A stretch of 61,804 bases of DNA. Origin: Rhodobacterales bacterium (GTDB lineage: Bacteria > Pseudomonadota > Alphaproteobacteria > Rhizobiales > Stappiaceae). The notes below the pieces were generated by a model, which did not search any database, was not told where the DNA came from, and was given only the letters and a program-made list of their open reading frames with translations. Both the position numbers and the translations under genes were made by a program. How positions within the stretch are numbered: position 1 is the first letter of the stretch; each line of letters opens with the position of its first letter. Below, piece by piece: positions 16,469-24,353 of this stretch. The stretch is from contig VIRH01000136.1 in the NCBI GenBank assembly GCA_008107755.1, forward strand, positions 1 through 61,804, written 5' to 3'.

Positions 16469-17113
16469 TCAGGCCGCTATGACGAAGCCGTCGAGCTGGG
16501 ACTTCATGGCGCGTCCGAACGCCGGGCGCGCCGCGCACCGCGCCTTGTAGGCGTCAAGTGCCGGGAACGCGGCCAGGAGAGCAGGGTCCGGCAGCATCCT
16601 GAGCACATCGGCCATCATCAGGTCGCCTACCGTGAAACGGCCCTCCAGATAGTCCTTGTCGCCAAGAGCATTCTGGAGCAGGCCCAGCCTGTCGCGAAGC
16701 CGGGCGTCCACTTGCGGTCGCCGCTCCTTCGTCCAGGCTTCGTCCTTGTGAAAGAAGTCGATGGTGCCCAGCTCCTGCACGATCGGCTCCACCGAGTTGA
16801 GGGCCGCGATCAGCCAGGCCGTTGCCCGGGCACGTCCTTCCAAGGTTTTTGGCAATAGCACCTCGCTTTTTTCCGCAATGTGCAAAGCGATCGCGCCGCT
16901 TTCGAACAACACCAGTCCGTCGTCCTCGATCGCCGGAGCCTGACCGAAGGGTTGGCGGCTGAGGTGTTCTGGTGACCGCTGGTCGGGACCAAGCGACAGA
17001 AGACGCACGTTGTAGGACAGGCCGGCTTCTTCCAGCGCCCAGCGCGCGCGGAAAGCCCGCATGAGGGGGGCGGCGAAGTCCGGAACCCAGTCGTAAGTCG
17101 TCAGCGTGATCAT
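16469..17113 (-). CDS. Glutathione S-transferase family protein
   Basis: A 214-residue GST. The thioredoxin-like N-terminal domain covers about residues 1-80, with QAPAIEDDGLVLFESGAIALHI containing the cis-Pro and the Glu-Ser pair that binds the glutathione gamma-glutamyl group. The all-helical C-terminal domain ends with FTVGDLMMADVLRML, the conserved N-capping and hydrophobic-staple region. Its ATG overlaps the TGA of the SRPBCC gene by four bases (ATGA), so translation is coupled. It is the third gene of an ArsR-controlled operon. Substrate unknown. Confidence 0.92.
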   Translation of the reverse strand: MITLTTYDWVPDFAAPLMRAFRARWALEEAGLSYNVRLLSLGPDQRSPEHLSRQPFGQAPAIEDDGLVLFESGAIALHIAEKSEVLLPKTLEGRARATAWLIAALNSVEPIVQELGTIDFFHKDEAWTKERRPQVDARLRDRLGLLQNALGDKDYLEGRFTVGDLMMADVLRMLPDPALLAAFPALDAYKARCAARPAFGRAMKSQLDGFVIAA

Positions 17114-17595
17114 GGTACAATGCCTTTCTCCAGAGCGATCGCGAAGTTCTCGGCGTAGAGTTCCTGCTTGTTGAAGAGAGAGTTCCACCCGCCGACGTGG
17201 CTGTCGCGCGATGCCACGCTGGCAAAGGGGGCCTGGTGAAACGTCTGAAGCGTCCCGCCGTCTTTCTCGGTCAGGGTCACAGTGACCAGAGTTTCCGGCT
17301 CATCCTGCCCCTGCCATTGAAAGGTGAAGACGATGCGGCGGTTTTCCTCGACCTCCTGGATGACGCCGCTGAAACGGGAAAGCCCGAACTTCCTGGATGT
17401 CATCGCACCCCGCCAGGCCCGACCGGGCGCGAGTTTCCAGTCGAAGTCAACGGCAGTGAAGCCCTCCGGCCCCCACCATCGCAACAGGTGGTCCCGTTCC
17501 TGCCAGAGCCGGAAAACCAGAGCCACCGGGGCCTCGAACCGGCGTTCGATGAAAAGTTCGTCGTCTCGCAGATCGGTCATTGGCAGATCGGTCAT
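17110..17595 (-). CDS. SRPBCC (AHSA1/START-like) domain protein
   Basis: A 161-residue protein with the AHSA1-type SRPBCC fold: the opening FIERRFEAPVALVFRLWQERDHLLRWWGPEGF, here split over residues 14-46, is diagnostic, and the closing GGWNSLF helix is present. Such proteins bind hydrophobic ligands and are very often encoded with ArsR regulators, as here. The N-terminus carries a tandem 15-base duplication giving MTDLP-MTDLR, so two ATG codons are available; GGGGGA six bases before the first favours 17595. It overlaps ArsR upstream and GST downstream by four bases each. Confidence 0.9.
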   Translation of the reverse strand: MTDLPMTDLRDDELFIERRFEAPVALVFRLWQERDHLLRWWGPEGFTAVDFDWKLAPGRAWRGAMTSRKFGLSRFSGVIQEVEENRRIVFTFQWQGQDEPETLVTVTLTEKDGGTLQTFHQAPFASVASRDSHVGGWNSLFNKQELYAENFAIALEKGIVP

Positions 17596-17945
17596 TGTTT
17601 GTCCCCCTTCGGGTCGGCCGTCGTGAGGTCGGAAAGATAAGCCTCCATCCTGTCAAAGCTTCCTTCCCAGAACCGGCGGTAGCGCGTCAGCCAGTCATCG
17701 ACCTGCTTCAGCGGCGCAGCTTCCAGCTTGCAGGGACGCCACTGCGCCTCACGCCCTCTCGAAATCAGTCCGCACCCCGACAGCACCTTCAGGTGGCGCG
17801 AAACCGCCGGCAGTGACATCTCGAACGGCTCGGCCAGTTCGTTCACCGTGGCAGGCCCCTCGCTCAGCCGGGCCAGGATCGCCCGTCGGGTCGGGTCAGC
17901 CAACGCCGATAGGATGGCACTCAAAGGGTCGTTTTCCTGCTGCAT
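17592..17945 (-). CDS. ArsR/SmtB family regulator
   Basis: A 117-residue winged-helix repressor. DPTRRAILARLSEG and VNELAEPFEMSLPAVSRHLKVL form the helix-turn-helix, followed by the wing REAQWRPCKLE. No metal-binding Cys pair such as CxC is seen in the recognition region, so it is probably of the non-metal group that accompanies SRPBCC genes. It is the first gene of the ArsR-SRPBCC-GST operon, overlapping the next gene by four bases. An 8-base perfect inverted repeat lies 15 bases upstream of its ATG, supporting autoregulation. Confidence 0.93.
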   Translation of the reverse strand: MQQENDPLSAILSALADPTRRAILARLSEGPATVNELAEPFEMSLPAVSRHLKVLSGCGLISRGREAQWRPCKLEAAPLKQVDDWLTRYRRFWEGSFDRMEAYLSDLTTADPKGDKQ

Positions 17946-17960
17946 ATTTAACGCACTCGT

Positions 17961-17982
17961 TAATTAACTTAGTTGTTAATTA
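17961..17982. promoter_or_regulatory. Candidate ArsR operator
   Basis: TAATTAAC-TTAGTT-GTTAATTA is a perfect 8-base inverted repeat with a 6-base spacer, ending 15 bases before the ArsR ATG (minus strand). Its length, AT content and position fit an autoregulated ArsR-type operator. Confidence 0.68.
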
Positions 17983-18164
17983 CGTGCAAAAGACGTTCGA
18001 GTCAACTCTCAAGCGCTCGCAAGCACGTTCCCTCTCGAAAACTCTTTCGGAGCAGAGCCACGTGGTAGACGCTGCAAAGGCCTGTTATTGTTCATCCTAT
18101 TCATCTGCTGCCGGCCTGCGAATTGCCGGAAGCTCAACGGAACCGAAGGTACCCGGCGGCCAGA

Positions 18165-19481
18165 ATGGAATTGAACACTCTCATTGCGGAAGCGGAGGCC
18201 TGGGCCAGAGGTGTCCTCAATTACATTCTGACGCCTTGGCTGCTCTACCAGATCGCGATCATCGCGGTCCTCTTCATCATCGCGAAGCTGATCAGTTGGC
18301 GCATCGAACCCGGACTGGAGGAGCGTGCGCGAGGCATCAAGGGTCACCCCGGCCTCCTGCGCGTCGTCATCGCTCTCCTGCGCCGTATCGACTGGATCGC
18401 CTTCAACCTGTTGCTTCTCGCCACACTCATCTTCATGCGCACGGCTACCTGGCCGAGCCGCAGCCACCTCATCTATGTCGTCTTTTCCCTGTCGCTGGCA
18501 TGGCTCTTCGTCTCCGTCCTGTCGCGGGTCATCCGCAGTCGCCTGATCGCCCGCATTCTCACCTGGCTGGCATGGACCTATGCCGCCCTGGTCATTCTCG
18601 GGATCGACGACGAGACGGCGCATTTTCTCGACAGCTTTGCCCTGCCGCTGGGCACAATGCGTCTCTCGGCGCTGCTCGTTCTCAAGGCCGTCCTGCTGCT
18701 GATCGCGACCGTCTGGATCGCCATCATCATCGGCCGCTTCCTGGACGAGCAGGTCCAGAAATCGGAAGAGCTGACGCCGTCCATACGGGTGCTGTTCGGC
18801 AAGGTTGCGAAGTTTGGTCTGGTGATGATCGCGGCAACGGTCGCGCTCTCATCCGTCGGCATCGACCTCAGCGCCTTCACCGTCTTCACCGGAGCGGTCG
18901 GGCTCGGTCTCGGCTTCGGCCTGCAGAAGGTGATCTCCAACTTCATCTCGGGGATCATCATCCTGCTCGACAAGTCGATCAAGCCCGGCGACACGATCTC
19001 GCTTGAGGGCACCTTCGGCTGGATCCGCGAATTGCGGGCACGGTTCGTTTCCGTCGTCACGCGCGATGGCCGGGAATACCTGATCCCCAACGAGGATTTC
19101 ATCACTCACCGTGTCATCAACTGGTCCTTCAGCGACGAACTGGTCCGCCTCGACGTGAATTTCGGCGTCTCCTATGACGCCGACCCACACAAGGTCAGTG
19201 CCCTTGCCATCGCGGCGGCCAAGACTGTGTCCCGCGTCGAGGCGACGCGCAATCCGGTCTGCTGGATGACGGAGTTCGGGGACTCTTCCCTCAATTTCGT
19301 GCTGCGCTTCTGGATCCGCGATCCGCAACAGGGACTGACGAACGTGCGCGGCAAGGTTCTGTTGGCGCTCTGGGACGCGTTCAAGGAAAACGACATCGCC
19401 ATCCCCTATCCGCACCGCGAAGTCATCCTCAAGAACCCGCCGCCGCAGGTCTTTGGCAACGGCGAAAAACTGCCGGACTGA
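18165..19481 (+). CDS. MscS family mechanosensitive channel
   Basis: A 438-residue membrane channel of the small-conductance mechanosensitive type. Several hydrophobic N-terminal helices are followed by the pore-lining helix and beta domain: GAVGLGLGFGLQKVISNFISG is the glycine/alanine-rich TM3 region (given as 19465-relative, residues ~245-265), then DKSIKPGDTI, and IPNEDFITHRVINWS. It probably releases solutes on hypo-osmotic shock. ATG at 18165 precedes the first helix; a TTG at 18123 is possible. Monocistronic; a weak hairpin (19515-19544) follows. Confidence 0.92.
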   Translation: MELNTLIAEAEAWARGVLNYILTPWLLYQIAIIAVLFIIAKLISWRIEPGLEERARGIKGHPGLLRVVIALLRRIDWIAFNLLLLATLIFMRTATWPSRSHLIYVVFSLSLAWLFVSVLSRVIRSRLIARILTWLAWTYAALVILGIDDETAHFLDSFALPLGTMRLSALLVLKAVLLLIATVWIAIIIGRFLDEQVQKSEELTPSIRVLFGKVAKFGLVMIAATVALSSVGIDLSAFTVFTGAVGLGLGFGLQKVISNFISGIIILLDKSIKPGDTISLEGTFGWIRELRARFVSVVTRDGREYLIPNEDFITHRVINWSFSDELVRLDVNFGVSYDADPHKVSALAIAAAKTVSRVEATRNPVCWMTEFGDSSLNFVLRFWIRDPQQGLTNVRGKVLLALWDAFKENDIAIPYPHREVILKNPPPQVFGNGEKLPD

Positions 19482-19853
19482 CCAGCCGGTTTCACGGCGA
19501 CATGGATCAGCGCTGCCTGGCGCTCGGCGACAAAGCTGCCAGGCGTTCCTTATCGACTGAAGGCACCCCGGCCGCGCGGCAAAACGGCAGACACGGCCTG
19601 CCTGCAACCAGCGCACGGCAACCGTTTTCCTTCGGCCTGCCTGACCCTTGCCTGAATTCCGTCAGACAATGGAAAATCAGCGGGACGCCCCTGGGGTGTG
19701 GAACAGCAACGCAACGGGAGATCAGATCACCCTTAATTGCGAATTTTACCAATCCGGGAGGGCGATTGTGTCATTTGTTATTGCAGCCTTTTTGCAATCT
19801 GATATTTGGCTAACGACAGGACCGCGACTTCGGGGTCCGTTTGGAGCTACCAG
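19482..19853. other. Intergenic region MscS-histidine kinase
   Basis: No gene is seen. GCCTGGC (19515-19521) and GCCAGGC (19538-19544) form a hairpin followed by GTTCCTTATC, a possible terminator of the MscS gene. ATTGCA-N7-TGCAAT (19780-19798) is a small inverted repeat in the AT-richer part before the kinase, of unknown role. Confidence 0.5.
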
Positions 19854-20930
19854 ATGATAGCCGCCTCATTGCGCAATCTTCAAGCGGGCGTGCGCAAGCC
19901 TTTCGGCAGGTTTTTCGGGAGCAGTCGCTCCCTTGCTACCTACAACATAGAGACAGCCTTTCCGGGTCTTTCGCCGGTGCTTGTCCAGGTGCTTTTCGGG
20001 CTGTTGTGCACGGTGTCCGGCATCGGGTTGCGCTGGCTTCTGGATCATCTGTGGAGTGGCGCGGGGCCCTTCGCGCTGATGGTCCCCTTCGTCCTGCTGG
20101 CGACCCTTTTCGGAAAATGGCAGGCTGGCCTGCTGACCGCCGTGCTCTCGTCCCTCTATGCCTGGTACTACGTCCTGCCGGTCAATGGCAGCCTGGCGTT
20201 TGTGAGTCCTACCGACGGACCGCGCGTCGCCGTGAACGTGATGGCCGCCTTTTTTGTCGTCGCCCTTGCCGAAGTCTTCCGGCGGACGATGTGGCAGGCA
20301 CTCAACGACCGTGAAATGCTGCTGCGCGAGATCGAGCATCGCGTGAAGAACAACTTCGCCTCCGTCGCAAGCCTTCTGCGGTTCCAGATGCGCGAGCATC
20401 ATGGCGATGAAACGATCATGTACGCCCTGCAGGCCGCGCTCGGCCGGGTCGAAAGCTATGCCACCGTCAACTCGTTCCTCTACCGGGGCACAAGCTACAC
20501 CGGCACCGTTCATCTGCCCTCGTATCTGAAGGAGCTCTGCGGCAACCTGGAGAGATCGGCGCCGTCCGAGAAAGACATCTCGATCCGCACGCAGATCGCG
20601 GACCTCACCTGGGACAGGGACCGCACCATTGTCATCGGCCTCCTGATCAACGAATTGGTGACCAATGCCTACAAGCACGCCTTTTCCGACAGGCCTTCAG
20701 GTGTGATCAACGTGACGATGCAGGGCACCGACGAAGACTGGTTCCTGCAGGTCGGCGACAATGGCACCGGTTTTGAACGGCTGGCGAACGGCGGTTCGCT
20801 CGGCGTCAAGCTCATCTCCGCCCTCGCCACCCAGGTCGGGGCGCAGGTCGAGGTGTCCACGGACAACAACGGCACCCGCTACATCATCGGCACGGGCAGT
20901 GAGGGCGCGGCGGAAGAGACTTCGGCCTGA
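19854..20930 (+). CDS. Sensor histidine kinase, DUF4118 plus HisKA_2
   Basis: A 358-residue membrane kinase. Four hydrophobic segments between about residues 38 and 140 fit the DUF4118 (KdpD-type) membrane module. The phospho-acceptor box EIEHRVKNNFASV near residue 165 is of the HisKA_2/HWE type, and the ATPase N-box is LINELVTNAYKHAF, with DNGTGF and GGSLGVKLISALA as later boxes. Such kinases often feed single-domain or PhyR-type regulators in alphaproteobacteria, but no response regulator gene is adjacent. GGAG about ten bases before ATG 19854 supports this start. Signal unknown. Confidence 0.88.
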   Translation: MIAASLRNLQAGVRKPFGRFFGSSRSLATYNIETAFPGLSPVLVQVLFGLLCTVSGIGLRWLLDHLWSGAGPFALMVPFVLLATLFGKWQAGLLTAVLSSLYAWYYVLPVNGSLAFVSPTDGPRVAVNVMAAFFVVALAEVFRRTMWQALNDREMLLREIEHRVKNNFASVASLLRFQMREHHGDETIMYALQAALGRVESYATVNSFLYRGTSYTGTVHLPSYLKELCGNLERSAPSEKDISIRTQIADLTWDRDRTIVIGLLINELVTNAYKHAFSDRPSGVINVTMQGTDEDWFLQVGDNGTGFERLANGGSLGVKLISALATQVGAQVEVSTDNNGTRYIIGTGSEGAAEETSA

Positions 20931-20946
20931 GAGCCGGACCGCCGGC

Positions 20947-20966
20947 GCGGGATGGATCTGTCCCGC
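20947..20966. terminator. Hairpin between convergent kinase and reductase genes
   Basis: GCGGGA-TGGATCTG-TCCCGC is a perfect 6-base stem between the two converging stops. There is no T-run, so the call rests on position. Confidence 0.4.
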
Positions 20967-20989
20967 AACCGGCACCCGGACCGGGCCCC

Positions 20990-22027
20990 TCAGCCCGCCA
21001 GCGGCGGATTGAGCATGGCAAAGCCTTCCTGACGCCGATAGGGAAAGTGGGGATAGGGCGCGGTGACGGCACTCGCCGCATCAAGCCGTGCGACCTGATC
21101 CCCGGAAAGGTCCCAACCGACCGCCCCGAGATTCTGGCGGAGTTGCTCTTCGTTGCGTGCTCCGATGATGACCGACGACACCGTCGGCCGCCTCAGAAGC
21201 CAGTTGAGCGCCACCTGCGGCACGCTTTTGCCGACCTCTGCCGCCACGCTCTCCAGCGCGTCCACGACGGTGTAGAGATGCTCCTCCTCGACGGGAGGGC
21301 CGAAGCTTGCCGTGTCGTGCAGCCGGCTTCCCTCCGGCAGCGGCTCGCCCCGCCTGATCTTGCCCGTGAGGCGCCCCCAGCCGAGTGGGCTCCAGACAAG
21401 CGCACCGAGCCCCTGATCAGCACCGAGCGGCATCAGGTCCCACTCGTAATCGCGGCCGACCAGCGAATAATAGACCTGGTTGGCGACATAGCGCGGCCAG
21501 CCATGCCTGTCGGCTGCGGCGAGCGATTTCATGATCTGCCAGCCTGAAAAATTCGAGACGCCCGCATAGCGGATCTTGCCGTCCCGGACGAGCACATCAA
21601 GCGTCGAGAGAACCTCTTCGACCGGCGTGAAGGCATCGAAAGCGTGAAGCTGAAAGATGTCGATATGGTCGGTTCCGAGCCGCGTCAGGGCCTCCTCGAC
21701 AGAACGGATCAGCCGGAGGCGTGAGGAACCGGCGTCATGTGGTCCCTCGCCCATGGGAAGGCCCGCCTTGGTCGAGATCAGCACCTCGTTTCGCCGTCCC
21801 TTGAGCGCCGCGCCGAGCACTTCCTCCGACGCGCCATTCGAATAGACATCGGCCGTATCGAAGAGGTTCACGCCCGCTTCGAGGCAGATATCGACCAGAC
21901 GGCGTGCCTCCTCGACATCGGTGTTGCCCCAGGCGCCGAAGAGCGGACCGGAGCCGCCGAAGGTGCCGGCGCCAAAACTGAGGACGGGGACTTTCAGGCC
22001 GGAGTGGCCAAGCGTGCGATATTCCAT
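20990..22027 (-). CDS. Aldo/keto reductase
   Basis: A 345-residue NADPH-dependent oxidoreductase of the aldo/keto reductase superfamily (TIM barrel). Catalytic tetrad residues are visible: Asp and Tyr in NLFDTADVYSNGASEEVLG, Lys in VLISTKAG and His in IFQLHAFD. The C-terminal IIGARNEEQLRQNL binds the cofactor. The start at 22027 (MEYRTLGHSGLKV) matches the family. It lies 61 bases downstream of the MFS gene, on the same strand, so both may be co-transcribed and controlled by the LysR gene at 23381. Substrate unknown. Confidence 0.92.
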   Translation of the reverse strand: MEYRTLGHSGLKVPVLSFGAGTFGGSGPLFGAWGNTDVEEARRLVDICLEAGVNLFDTADVYSNGASEEVLGAALKGRRNEVLISTKAGLPMGEGPHDAGSSRLRLIRSVEEALTRLGTDHIDIFQLHAFDAFTPVEEVLSTLDVLVRDGKIRYAGVSNFSGWQIMKSLAAADRHGWPRYVANQVYYSLVGRDYEWDLMPLGADQGLGALVWSPLGWGRLTGKIRRGEPLPEGSRLHDTASFGPPVEEEHLYTVVDALESVAAEVGKSVPQVALNWLLRRPTVSSVIIGARNEEQLRQNLGAVGWDLSGDQVARLDAASAVTAPYPHFPYRRQEGFAMLNPPLAG

Positions 22028-22088
22028 GAATGAGGTCTCCTTGTTGATCCGAAAATTGTGAGAAATCGGAAAGGCCGGGCCGCCGTGA

Positions 22089-23276
22089 TCAGGCGTCTCC
22101 GCCATTGGTTTCCAGGCAATGCCGCTGCAAGCGCCGATCCGAGCGGGTCCCAAGGGCAGCGACCGCAAGGGCGACTAGCGGGAAGAGCGCCGCAAAAATC
22201 GGCACGAAAGCCAGACCCGGCCCGCGATCGATCACCGCCCCGCCGGCGAAGGCACCAATGGCATTTCCGAGATTGAAGGCGGCGATGTTGAAGGATGAGG
22301 CAAGTGTCTGCCCCGCCCCTTCGGCGCGCGACAGCACCCACATCTGGAGCGGGGCGACGGTCGCAAAACCGGCAACGCCGAGCAGGCCGACGAGTGCGAT
22401 GGCGGCAACCGGGTTCTGCAGTCCAGGCCCCATCAGGCCCAGCACCGCGGCAAGGGCGGCGAGCGTGCCATAAACCGCACCGAGGACGCTTCGGTCCGCA
22501 AGATGGCCACCGATCAGGTTGCCCGCCACGAGGCCGGCCCCGAAGACGAGCAGGATCGGCGAGACCGCCGAGGCCTCGAAGCCCGAGATTCGTGTGAGCA
22601 GCGGAGCGATATAGGTGAAGACGGCAAAGACACCCGCATAGCCCAGAACCGTGGTCATGAGCGCCAGCTGAACCGGTCTTCGCAGGATGGCGCGAAGGTC
22701 CGTTCGCCAGTCGCCTTCTTCTTCCGGCCCACCGGCTAGCGGCACCAGAAACGCGATGATCGCAAGGGCGGCGATGCCGATCAGGGTGACGGCCCAGAAG
22801 GTCGCGCGCCAGCCGAAGTGCTGGCCGATCCAGGTGCCGAGGGGCACGCCCAGAATGGTGGCGACGGTGAGCCCGGTGAACATGACGGCAATCGCCGAAG
22901 CCTTGCGGTCGGCGCCAACGAGACGTGTCGCGACCACCGAACCGACACCGAAGAACGTTCCATGTGCAAGCGCCGTCAGGCCCCTTGCCGCCATCAGGAA
23001 CCCAAAGGAGGGCGCAAGCGCGCAGGCCGCATTGCCGGCAACGAAGATTGCCATCAGAACAAGGAGGACCGACTTCCGTGGCCAGCGGCCGGTGGCCACT
23101 GTCAGGACCGGCGCGCCGACGACGACCCCGAGGGCATATCCGGAAATGAGCAGGCCCGCGGCGGCGATCGAGACGCCGAAATCGGCGCTGACCTCGAGCA
23201 GCAGTCCCATGATGACGAATTCGGTGACGCCGATGCCGAAGGCACCGGCCGTCAGCGCATAAAGGGAGAGTGGCAT
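22089..23276 (-). CDS. MFS transporter (AraJ/DHA1-like)
   Basis: A 395-residue transporter with twelve expected helices, similar to the AraJ/YdhP group of proton-driven exporters. The opening LTAGAFGIGVTEFVIMGLL and the motif GRWPRKS in the loop between helices 2 and 3 are typical. The start at 23276 places the first helix at residue 5. It is divergent from a LysR gene with a 104-base AT-rich gap carrying paired ATTGAAT motifs. The likely role is export of a toxic compound or sugar derivative, controlled by that LysR (inference). Confidence 0.9.
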   Translation of the reverse strand: MPLSLYALTAGAFGIGVTEFVIMGLLLEVSADFGVSIAAAGLLISGYALGVVVGAPVLTVATGRWPRKSVLLVLMAIFVAGNAACALAPSFGFLMAARGLTALAHGTFFGVGSVVATRLVGADRKASAIAVMFTGLTVATILGVPLGTWIGQHFGWRATFWAVTLIGIAALAIIAFLVPLAGGPEEEGDWRTDLRAILRRPVQLALMTTVLGYAGVFAVFTYIAPLLTRISGFEASAVSPILLVFGAGLVAGNLIGGHLADRSVLGAVYGTLAALAAVLGLMGPGLQNPVAAIALVGLLGVAGFATVAPLQMWVLSRAEGAGQTLASSFNIAAFNLGNAIGAFAGGAVIDRGPGLAFVPIFAALFPLVALAVAALGTRSDRRLQRHCLETNGGDA

Positions 23277-23332
23277 TGGGTCCGTGTCCTGTCGTGTCGT
23301 GTCGCTGAAGGACAGATAGACCGAAAGCACTT

Positions 23333-23375
23333 ATTGAATTAGATTGCCGATAATCATATCATCTATGAATTGAAT
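23333..23375. promoter_or_regulatory. Candidate LysR sites between MFS and LysR genes
   Basis: ATTGAAT occurs twice in direct orientation, at 23333-23339 and 23369-23375, with AT-rich sequence containing GATA-ATCA-TATC between. The spacing of 36 bases and the position, within 50 bases of the LysR start, suit a LysR-controlled divergent promoter. Confidence 0.4.
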
Positions 23376-23380
23376 GACAA

Positions 23381-24286
23381 ATGGCGCGTTCCGACATCAA
23401 CCGCTCGGGAGAAATGGAAGTCTTCGTTCAGGTGGTCGAGCAGGGTGGGTTTTCCGCCGCGGCCAGAACCTGCCGCATGACGCCATCTGCCGTGAGCAAA
23501 CTCGTAACCCGACTCGAGACTCGCCTGAAGGTCCGGCTCGTCAACCGATCGACGCGAGCCCTCCAGCTGACCCCCGAAGGCTGCGCCTTCTACGAGCGGT
23601 CCATGGCAATCCTTGCCGATATCGAGGATGCCGAACGCAGCGCCGCGGCAGGCGAACAGCCTGTCGGACGCATCCGCATCAACACAAGCGCCTCCTACGC
23701 CGCGCATATCCTGATGCCGGTTCTGCCCATGTTCCTGGAGCGTCACCCCGGCATCACCATCGACCTCGTACAGACGGACGCCGTTATCGATCTCCTCGCC
23801 GAGCGGACAGATGTGGCGGTGCGCGCCGGGCCCGTGAAAAGCTCCAGCCTTGTTGCCCGCAGGCTGGGCGAAACAGCGATGATCATCGTCGCCTCTCCGC
23901 AATATCTGGCGCGCGCCGGAGAACCCCGCACCCTCGCTGATCTGGAGGAACACCAGCGGATCGGTTTCGGCTATGTGCGCAAGGTGGACGGATGGCCGCT
24001 GAGAAGCGGGAGCGAAACGACCGTCGTGCAGGCTGCGTGCCGGATCCAGGCAAGCGACGGCGAAGCGCTGCGCCATCTGGCGCTCACCGGCAATGGCCTG
24101 GCAAGGCTCGCCGAATTCACGGTGCGCGGCGACATCGTAGCGGGTCGCTTGGTACGCGTTCTCGGGAACCTCGATCCCGGCGACCGCGAAGCCTTCCATG
24201 CCATCCATATCGGACAGGGCGGGCCGTTGCCTTCCCGGGTCCGCGCCCTGCTTGATTTTCTGGCCGAGCACGGTCGGGTGTCCTGA
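23381..24286 (+). CDS. LysR family regulator
   Basis: A 301-residue LysR-type regulator. Helix-turn-helix near residues 10-70 (MEVFVQVVEQGGFSAAAR, PSAVSKLVTRLETRLKVRL), then the effector-binding domain with the usual PVGRIRIN, DVAVRAG and IVASPQYL elements. It is divergent from the MFS/aldo-keto reductase pair and is their likely regulator. A bidirectional terminator separates its stop from the convergent phytase-like gene. Confidence 0.93.
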   Translation: MARSDINRSGEMEVFVQVVEQGGFSAAARTCRMTPSAVSKLVTRLETRLKVRLVNRSTRALQLTPEGCAFYERSMAILADIEDAERSAAAGEQPVGRIRINTSASYAAHILMPVLPMFLERHPGITIDLVQTDAVIDLLAERTDVAVRAGPVKSSSLVARRLGETAMIIVASPQYLARAGEPRTLADLEEHQRIGFGYVRKVDGWPLRSGSETTVVQAACRIQASDGEALRHLALTGNGLARLAEFTVRGDIVAGRLVRVLGNLDPGDREAFHAIHIGQGGPLPSRVRALLDFLAEHGRVS

Positions 24287-24293
24287 ACGCAGG

Positions 24294-24324
24294 AAGGCCC
24301 GGCAGCCTGAAGCCACCGGGCCTT
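24294..24324. terminator. Bidirectional intrinsic terminator
   Basis: AAGGCCCGG (24294-24302) and CCGGGCCTT (24316-24324) form a perfect 9-base stem around a 13-base loop, between the converging LysR and phytase/esterase-like stops. Confidence 0.75.
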
Positions 24325-24353
24325 CGATCTGGCCTTGGGAGACCGGATGCTTT

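Noticed and set aside
19690..19720. EcfG-type promoter (GGAAC-N16/17-GTT) before the kinase
   Set aside because: GGAAC is present, but no GTT at the required spacing; similar checks near other GGAAC words also failed.
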